The notes under the pieces are model-generated. The model made no database searches, had not been told where the DNA came from, and saw only the letters and a program-made list of their open reading frames with translations. Of a stretch of DNA of 57,440 bases, positions 52,326-57,440 are shown in pieces (position 1 is the stretch's first letter; every line of letters starts with the position of its first letter). The position numbers were made by a program, and so were the translations under genes. The stretch lies in NCBI GenBank assembly GCA_015490755.1, contig WFXF01000087.1, forward strand, positions 1 through 57,440, written 5' to 3'. Source of the DNA: Gammaproteobacteria bacterium. Lineage in GTDB: Bacteria > Pseudomonadota > Gammaproteobacteria > JAADGQ01.

Positions 52326-54032
52326 TTGAAAAAAATCAGAAACCGACGCACGCTGTTTTGGCATGACATTGCCATTTTTTCAATCATGGCCACGCTTGCA
52401 GGGTGCGGCTTAATTTACGAATACCTACTTTCACACTACGCAGGCCGAATATTAGGCACGGTAGCAACCGCCATTTTCATCATGATTGGCATCATGATCG
52501 TAGCGATGGGTATTGGTGCTTTTCTGGCGCGTATTTTTAAAGACTGTTTTACCGCATTTGCCTGGCTTGAAGTTGCAATCGCTCTACTCGGCGCAACCGC
52601 TGTGCTAATGATCGCCGTTATCTTCTCTTTAACCCACATGATGCCGCAGATCATTGCCGAGGTATACGCCCTTCCTCCAGATTTAGCGCCCACCGGCGGC
52701 ATAATACAGGCTCTCATCTCCTTTACTAAAATAACACCTTACCTATTCGGTTTTATTTTAGGTTTGATGATCGGTATGGAAATCCCGCTCATTGCTCAAG
52801 TGCGTGAAAAATTGTATGGCGAACATCTGGAACACAACACGGGCTCTATTTACGGTATTGATTATATCGGTGCGGGCGCAGGCGCTGCACTTTGGGTGAC
52901 CTTCATGCTGGCCATTGACCCTTATCGCGCCGCAATCATCACCGCGTCCGCTAATATTGTCGCAGGTTTATTGTTTTTAGCACTCTATCGAAAACGTATT
53001 CGTTTCAGCCGATTGCTACTCGCCCTGCACATCATTGTTATCGCCGTTATTATTGTTATTGCAAATCATGGTGCCGACTGGGATAAAGCGATGGAAGATA
53101 TGCTTTATCAAGATAAAGTCATCTATCGCATGAACACAAAGTATCAACATATCACCATCACAGAACGTACCATGGATCCTGCCAAACCTCCTGTATTGAC
53201 CTTTTATATTAATGGAAGAACACAGTTTGCCAGTAATGATGAACATATCTATCACTCCATGCTGACCTACCCTGCTATGGCGGCTTCAGCACGACATGAA
53301 AAAATACTTATCATTGGCGGAGGTGATGGATTAGCGCTACGTAATGTGCTGCAATGGAATCCTGAAAAAGTGACACTACTAGATCTCGATGAACAGGTGA
53401 TTCAATTTTTTTCAAAGCCTATTGAAGAGAATGGACGCATCATAAATGAACCTCTACTTGAATTAAATGACTACGCTTTTTCAGATCCCCGCGTTGAAAT
53501 TCGATTGGGCGATGCTTATCTCAAAGTGGATGAACTTTTATCTGAAGGCCGATACTTCGATACAATTATTGTTGACCTGCCTGACCCCGGACACCCTGAC
53601 TTGAATAACCTCTATTCAGCCCGATTTTATGCCAAGCTAGGTAATTTACTATCGGGCGATGGCGCGATATCAATACAATCCACATCGCCCTATCATGCCA
53701 AAAATGCCTTCTTGTCGATCGGGAAAACAGTCAAGCATGCCGGGTTTCGAAATGTTGATCAATACCACCAAAATGTTCCCAGCTTTGGCGAATGGGGCTG
53801 GACAATTGCAACCAAAAACGGCATTTCAGCCAAACAACGCTTGCAAAACATGGAATCACTCCCTATTAATGATGGATGGATAACAAAAGGCATCATGCTC
53901 GCTTCATTTGAATTTGGCCGTCACTACTTTGATGGACTGGATCAAATTAAAATAAACCGATCCGGTTCAAATGTGGCCTACCTTTACCACCATCAGGCAT
54001 GGGAACAGGAACAGGGAATTTATACACCTTAA
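52326..54032 (+). CDS. Membrane-bound spermidine-synthase-like protein
   Basis: A 568-residue fusion. About seven helices (residues 15-250) begin with TLAGCGLIYEYLLSHYAGRI. A soluble methyltransferase-fold domain (about 275-510) has ILIIGGGDGLALRNVL, TLLDLDEQVI and VDLPDPGHPD, the aminopropyltransferase signatures. It may make a polyamine at the membrane; the product is unproven. Start is uncertain: TTG at 52326, just after yciI, keeps the first helix complete, whereas the next in-frame ATG (52386) cuts into it. It is followed 41 bases later by yqhA. Confidence 0.85.
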   Translation: MKKIRNRRTLFWHDIAIFSIMATLAGCGLIYEYLLSHYAGRILGTVATAIFIMIGIMIVAMGIGAFLARIFKDCFTAFAWLEVAIALLGATAVLMIAVIFSLTHMMPQIIAEVYALPPDLAPTGGIIQALISFTKITPYLFGFILGLMIGMEIPLIAQVREKLYGEHLEHNTGSIYGIDYIGAGAGAALWVTFMLAIDPYRAAIITASANIVAGLLFLALYRKRIRFSRLLLALHIIVIAVIIVIANHGADWDKAMEDMLYQDKVIYRMNTKYQHITITERTMDPAKPPVLTFYINGRTQFASNDEHIYHSMLTYPAMAASARHEKILIIGGGDGLALRNVLQWNPEKVTLLDLDEQVIQFFSKPIEENGRIINEPLLELNDYAFSDPRVEIRLGDAYLKVDELLSEGRYFDTIIVDLPDPGHPDLNNLYSARFYAKLGNLLSGDGAISIQSTSPYHAKNAFLSIGKTVKHAGFRNVDQYHQNVPSFGEWGWTIATKNGISAKQRLQNMESLPINDGWITKGIMLASFEFGRHYFDGLDQIKINRSGSNVAYLYHHQAWEQEQGIYTP

Positions 54033-54073
54033 AAGTTAAAACAGAAAAAATATCAATTTGGAGACAAAACAAA

Positions 54074-54580
54074 GTGAAAAAGTTAGAACATTTTATTGAA
54101 GCCTTTATTTTCAGCAGCCGCTGGATGCTCGTTCCCTTTTACTTGGGGCTGGTCGTTTGTATTGCTCTGCTTTTGGTTAAATTTACCAAAGAATTTATTG
54201 GATTTATCTTCACTGTTTTTTCTGGAAGCGGCTCCGATGTTGTGATCGGTGTTCTAACCTTGATCGATGTTGTGATGATTGCCAATTTATTGCTGATTAT
54301 TATTTTTGCCGGCTATGAAAATTTTGTCTCAAAAATTGATGTGAAAGATAGTGAAGACAAACCCAGCTGGATGGGTAAGGTCGGTTTTTCTGATCTAAAA
54401 ATGAAAATGATGGGCACCATCATCGCTATATCTGCAATCGAATTGCTTAAAGCTTTCCTTACTGTAGAGAGCCTGTCAAATGAAGAGCTTGCCTGGCAGG
54501 TTGGCATTCACATGACCTTTGTTGTTTCTGTACTACTGTTTGCAGTATCAGACTGGTTGACGGCCAAGAAAAAAAATTAA
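54074..54580 (+). CDS. yqhA: YqhA family membrane protein (UPF0114)
   Basis: A 168-residue membrane protein with four predicted helices. LEHFIEAFIFSSRWMLVPFYLGL at the N-terminus and DLKMKMMGTIIAISAIELLKAF in the middle match YqhA/TIGR00645. GTG at 54074 is chosen because the family begins there and GGAG lies ten bases upstream. A longer frame runs into the preceding gene and is rejected. Its role is unknown. Confidence 0.9.
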   Translation: MKKLEHFIEAFIFSSRWMLVPFYLGLVVCIALLLVKFTKEFIGFIFTVFSGSGSDVVIGVLTLIDVVMIANLLLIIIFAGYENFVSKIDVKDSEDKPSWMGKVGFSDLKMKMMGTIIAISAIELLKAFLTVESLSNEELAWQVGIHMTFVVSVLLFAVSDWLTAKKKN

Positions 54581-54611
54581 GGAATCCATTTTCAAATCAA
54601 AAAATTTTGCA

Positions 54612-54633
54612 GGGCAAATAAGTATATTTGCCC
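54612..54633. terminator. Hairpin after yqhA
   Basis: GGGCAAATA (54612-54620) and TATTTGCCC (54625-54633) form a perfect 9-bp stem with an AGTA loop. The following bases are TCCCCTGTC, so there is no T-run. It probably closes the preceding transcript. Confidence 0.55.
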
Positions 54634-54720
54634 TCCCCTGTCAAAATTATAAATAACGATCAATATGACGAAACACAGAAGCAATTCATCTGAAAATTCA
54701 AACTAACCCCATAATATGTC

Positions 54721-54750
54721 TTGACAGTAGTCACAAGCGCCCCATATTAT
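54721..54750 (+). promoter_or_regulatory. Strong sigma-70 promoter of the yjfI-yjfJ-yjfK genes
   Basis: TTGACA (54721-54726) is a perfect -35 box and TATTAT (54745-54750) is five of six for -10, with an 18-base spacer. Transcription would start near 54757. CCCATAATATGTC just before and CCCATATTATGTC in the -10 region form a near-exact direct repeat that could be a regulator site. Confidence 0.65.
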
Positions 54751-54777
54751 GTCTATATTATCCGTCAAGGAGAAATC

Positions 54778-55197
54778 ATGAGTAACCAAGAAAAACTGAA
54801 AGAACTGAAATCAACTTTAAATGACACAAAAACCGAAGAGGGTTTGAGCTTTAGTGCTGAAATAATTCCAGGTGAAGTCGATGTATTGCAAGTGACAGTA
54901 CAAGACCGTGAAGAATTTCCTATCTACATTACAACAGACGATAGCCAGATTCTGTGCGTCACTCACTTATGGCAAGAGTCTGAAGTTAAAAAAGAGCTAC
55001 GTGAAGAACTACTCGATGCACTTTTAACCATGAATGTTCCTATGCCACTCTCCTCTTTTTCCAAGGTAGGTAACCAATACATTCTCTTCGGTGCACTCAC
55101 AAGCACATCTTCGATTGAAGATATTCAATATGAAATATCAGTGCTCAGTGAAAACACACTGGATGCCATCGAAGCCATCAATGACTATTTGAAATAA
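54778..55197 (+). CDS. yjfI: YjfI family protein (DUF2170)
   Basis: A 139-residue soluble acidic protein. FSAEIIPGEVDVLQVTVQDREEFPIYIT and the overall length match DUF2170/YjfI, the first gene of the yjfI-yjfJ-yjfK set. The function is unknown. AAGGAG lies seven bases before the ATG at 54778; a longer frame starting at 54721 covers the promoter and is rejected. It is followed 27 bases later by the PspA-like gene. Confidence 0.88.
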   Translation: MSNQEKLKELKSTLNDTKTEEGLSFSAEIIPGEVDVLQVTVQDREEFPIYITTDDSQILCVTHLWQESEVKKELREELLDALLTMNVPMPLSSFSKVGNQYILFGALTSTSSIEDIQYEISVLSENTLDAIEAINDYLK

Positions 55198-55224
55198 ACT
55201 TGCCCCTTTTAGGAGACTAATACT

Positions 55225-55917
55225 ATGAGTATATTAAAACAACTTTGGACCGCCGTTCGCGGCACAGCAACGGAAGCGGGCGAAGCCATCGTCGATACCC
55301 AGGCAATTCGTATTATGGAGCAAGAGATGCGTGATGCTAAAAAACATATGAATCAGGCCAAAGAAAACCTGACTAAAGTCATGGCTGAAAAAATGGGTGT
55401 GGAACGTGAAGTAACCCGTTTAAAGAAAGAGATTGAAGAGCATGAAACTTATGCAGGTCAAGCACTCGATAAAGGTGATGAAGAACTTGCTCTTGAAATT
55501 GCTGACAAAATTGTTGAATTCAGTAACGAACTTGAAGCACAAGAAGAGTTACTTTCCAGTTATATCAGTAACATCAGCAACCTGAAAAGTACAATCAAAA
55601 CAACTGAACGCAATATTAAATCGCTGTATCGTGAACTCTCAGTTGTCAAGACCACTGAAAGTGTACAAAAAGCCAGCTCAGCAGCTGCAGCAAAGTTTTC
55701 TGGCAGTAGTTCAGCCATAACATCAGCCACAGCATCACTTGAACGCATCAAACAAAAGCAGCAAAAGCGTAGCGATCAGATGAATGCGGCGATGGAACTA
55801 CAGAATGAATCCGGTGGCGGTGACCTTAAAGCACGAATGAAAAAAGCTGGAATCGTGAGCGGTTCGACATCCAGCAATGATGTGCTGGCACGCCTCAAGG
55901 CAAAAAAAGCCGGCTAA
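55225..55917 (+). CDS. yjfJ: PspA/IM30 family protein YjfJ
   Basis: A 230-residue, mostly helical coiled-coil protein. AIRIMEQEMRDAKKHMNQAKENL begins the PspA-like domain, and an Ala/Ser-rich segment (AASSAAAAKFSGSSSAITSATAS region) interrupts the C-terminal part. Such proteins bind and stabilise membranes. The position between yjfI and yjfK identifies it as the YjfJ type rather than PspA of the phage-shock operon. Confidence 0.92.
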   Translation: MSILKQLWTAVRGTATEAGEAIVDTQAIRIMEQEMRDAKKHMNQAKENLTKVMAEKMGVEREVTRLKKEIEEHETYAGQALDKGDEELALEIADKIVEFSNELEAQEELLSSYISNISNLKSTIKTTERNIKSLYRELSVVKTTESVQKASSAAAAKFSGSSSAITSATASLERIKQKQQKRSDQMNAAMELQNESGGGDLKARMKKAGIVSGSTSSNDVLARLKAKKAG

Positions 55918-55937
55918 TCTAAAAAGGTATATGAGGC

Positions 55938-56582
55938 ATGAGCTTTTTTAAAAGTCTGTTCAACCGCGGGGAGGAGAAATCCCCTCCTCGCCAACTGGAA
56001 CACCCCAAAGACCTTCAAATCAACGACATTATCAAGTTTGGTTTCACCGCTCAATCAGGCATTAGTAATGAAACCTTCAAAGTGAAGGCGATCAAAACCT
56101 ATGACCTGGGCGGGGATAGTAAAAAGAAAACTGTATTTACCCTTGAAGGGAGCCAGGCAATTTTTGATTTGGCCGTTGTCGATGAACGTGGTCAGGAGTT
56201 TCTTGAGCTATCACAATCAGTGTTACCTGATACGGTCGAAAAAGTTTTTGATATTCAGCAATTCGTCCGGTTATTCGAACCTGATTCTGGTGTCAATCAC
56301 GTACTGGAACGCATAGGTGAACCGGATCACGTCAACGGCTGGACAACCACGTGTTATCGTCAGGAAACAGGTCATCAGGCTTACCGCCATACAGGAGACT
56401 ATAGAGAACGTGTACTTTCTCGGCTTGCAGACGGCAGTGAAGAGTTTGACTATTATCTGCTCGTCAGCGATGATCGTCAATTTAGTATTCAGATCGAAGT
56501 TTTTGATGGTGGTCGCACTGAGGTCAAATTAACTGTCTATTTACCTATCAGCAAAATTGAAGAGCTCTGGCCCTCAAAATAG
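55938..56582 (+). CDS. yjfK: YjfK family protein (DUF2491)
   Basis: A 214-residue soluble protein. DIIKFGFTAQSGISNETFKV, GWTTTCYRQETGHQAYRHTG and YYLLVSDDRQFSIQIEVFDGGRTEV match DUF2491. The function is unknown. It is the third gene of the set after 20 bases. In enterobacteria the set is followed by yjfL, yjfM and yjfC; here two other genes follow. Confidence 0.9.
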   Translation: MSFFKSLFNRGEEKSPPRQLEHPKDLQINDIIKFGFTAQSGISNETFKVKAIKTYDLGGDSKKKTVFTLEGSQAIFDLAVVDERGQEFLELSQSVLPDTVEKVFDIQQFVRLFEPDSGVNHVLERIGEPDHVNGWTTTCYRQETGHQAYRHTGDYRERVLSRLADGSEEFDYYLLVSDDRQFSIQIEVFDGGRTEVKLTVYLPISKIEELWPSK

Positions 56583-56613
56583 TTTGATAATTTAATTTGG
56601 ATACGCTATAAAG

Positions 56614-56943
56614 TTGGTCAAAAAAAAGTTACCAAAAAAGTGGAGTCGCTCAGAAAAAAGTATTCGAGCGATTCAGCTTGCTTTCGAGTTTAGTGGCAAT
56701 ATTCCACATATCATCCGTGATGAAGCCAGTAAACTGGGTTTAAGCCCTTCTGATCAAATCCGGAAAATTGTCGGTCTGGAGGTCACACCACCCAAACGCC
56801 CTCGCTTGACAATTTCACTGAACCAAAAAGACTATCAATCTCTTGCAGCTCGATATTGCCTGTCACCGGACGATAAGGAAGGCATCAGGGAAGCCATTCG
56901 TAACGATTTAATTGAGTTTGCAGAAAAAGCCCAAAACGAATAG
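56614..56943 (+). CDS. Small basic protein of unknown function
   Basis: A 109-residue protein beginning VKKKLPKKWSRSEKSIRAIQLAFEF with a TTG start. It is rich in Lys and Arg, with SPSDQIRKIVGLEVTPPKRPRLTISL in the middle and predicted helices at both ends. The layout resembles ribbon-helix-helix-like accessory proteins, but no family is recognised. It lies 31 bases after yjfK on the same strand, so it is probably part of that transcript. It has no good ribosome binding site. Confidence 0.6.
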   Translation: MVKKKLPKKWSRSEKSIRAIQLAFEFSGNIPHIIRDEASKLGLSPSDQIRKIVGLEVTPPKRPRLTISLNQKDYQSLAARYCLSPDDKEGIREAIRNDLIEFAEKAQNE

Positions 56944-57000
56944 CATTCAGGGCGCTGTGCAATAGAGCTTATTGTAACAATATATTATGGAGATGACCTT

Positions 57001-57440
57001 TTGAACCATTTGAGAAACCTGTTGCAAGTGTTTTTCATTGTTTGCGTAATGCTTGCGCTGCAAGGCTGTGGCAATCAATATGAAGAAAAGGTGGCCGAAA
57101 ACTATCAAATGACTGCCCAGCGCATTGTCGATCTTGGCAAGTTACTGGATAACAACCAACTGCGCAATGCACTCATCGCCAAAAACTATGCTGACAAACT
57201 CGCCTATCAGCAGCCTGATATGGCAGATATTGCCGATATGCTTGGGCGCGATGCAACTTCTTTTGGTACCCCTTATACTGCACTGAATAGACGTCTTCAA
57301 GCGGTCAACCAGAAACCGGAAAATGAACAGGCATTTAATATATCAATCAATGAATTGAATAATTTATGGATCGCCTCTGACCCCGTTATTTTTAATGATT
57401 CTCTCCTGGATACAGTTAATACCTTGGCTGACCTGTCAAA
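57001..57440 (+). CDS. Lipoprotein of unknown function, cut off by the window end
   Basis: A frame open to the end of the window (at least 146 codons) starting with TTG at 57001, seven bases after GGAG (56991-56994). The N-terminus NHLRNLLQVFFIVCVMLALQGC is a signal sequence with the lipobox LQGC, so the mature protein should be lipid-anchored at Cys. The following part is helical (VAENYQMTAQRIVDLGKLLDNNQLRNAL). I do not recognise a family. It follows the YjfK cluster and may be its next member. Confidence 0.65.
   Translation, partial: MNHLRNLLQVFFIVCVMLALQGCGNQYEEKVAENYQMTAQRIVDLGKLLDNNQLRNALIAKNYADKLAYQQPDMADIADMLGRDATSFGTPYTALNRRLQAVNQKPENEQAFNISINELNNLWIASDPVIFNDSLLDTVNTLADLS

Overview
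The window is a gammaproteobacterial chromosome segment. The evidence is the gene order ffs-dnaX-ybaB-recR, dapD-yffB-dapE, dapF-DUF484 and scpA-scpB-rluB with yciB/yciI close by, together with NsrR, Orn, SbcB and YjfI/J/K-type proteins. I cannot name the genus. No tRNA, rRNA, insertion sequence, prophage or CRISPR array was seen.

Layout. (1) 1-7550: a stress/respiration block, clearly G+C-richer than the rest. It holds a small coiled-coil protein, a YvlD-like membrane protein, a glycine-zipper general stress protein, a translationally coupled ftsH-crp/fnr-crp/fnr operon, and a dihydrolipoyl-dehydrogenase-type flavoprotein. (2) 7740-11550: a YfdX protein, a formate/nitrite channel, and a membrane-tethered PP2C phosphatase/Ser-Thr kinase fusion. 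(3) 11560-18950: a diguanylate cyclase, a GldA/GldFG/DUF4340-type ABC system, and a secreted polysaccharide lyase-like protein. (4) 19120-31918: a CPA2 antiporter, HIT protein, SbcB, a REC-GGDEF-EAL protein, an orphan TatA, a HugZ-like protein, a DnaA-box cluster, and an HD-GYP response regulator coupled to a hybrid kinase with three sensor domains. (5) 32055-38203: lysine/diaminopimelate biosynthesis. (6) 38300-41373: a DppB/DppC-like permease pair with a secreted protein. (7) 41468-45374: 4.5S RNA, dnaX-ybaB-recR, nsrR, orn. (8) 45364-51413 (minus strand): rnnA, hicA, hicB, yciO, rip, trpS, scpA, scpB, rluB, with yciB-yciI divergent. (9) 52326 to the end: a membrane-bound spermidine-synthase-like protein, YqhA, YjfI/YjfJ/YjfK, and a lipoprotein that runs off the window.

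The main discovery is a small regulon in the first 9 kb. Five copies of the same 16-base operator occur (TGTAAC, four bases, then a GTTACA-like half). Four lie upstream of the YvlD-like, stress-protein, flavoprotein and yfdX/channel genes. In each of these four the operator centre is exactly 29.5 bases from the start of a -10-like hexamer, which puts it at -41.5, the class II activator position. The same block encodes two Crp/Fnr paralogs with identical recognition helices of the R-V-x-V-x-R type seen in NtcA, whose site GTA-N8-TAC is contained in the symmetric form of this operator. I infer that the paralogs control the block. Two ~100-base direct repeats, each carrying one operator, flank most of it. 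A predicted H-type pseudoknot sits between the channel gene and the phosphatase/kinase gene, which has no Shine-Dalgarno sequence.
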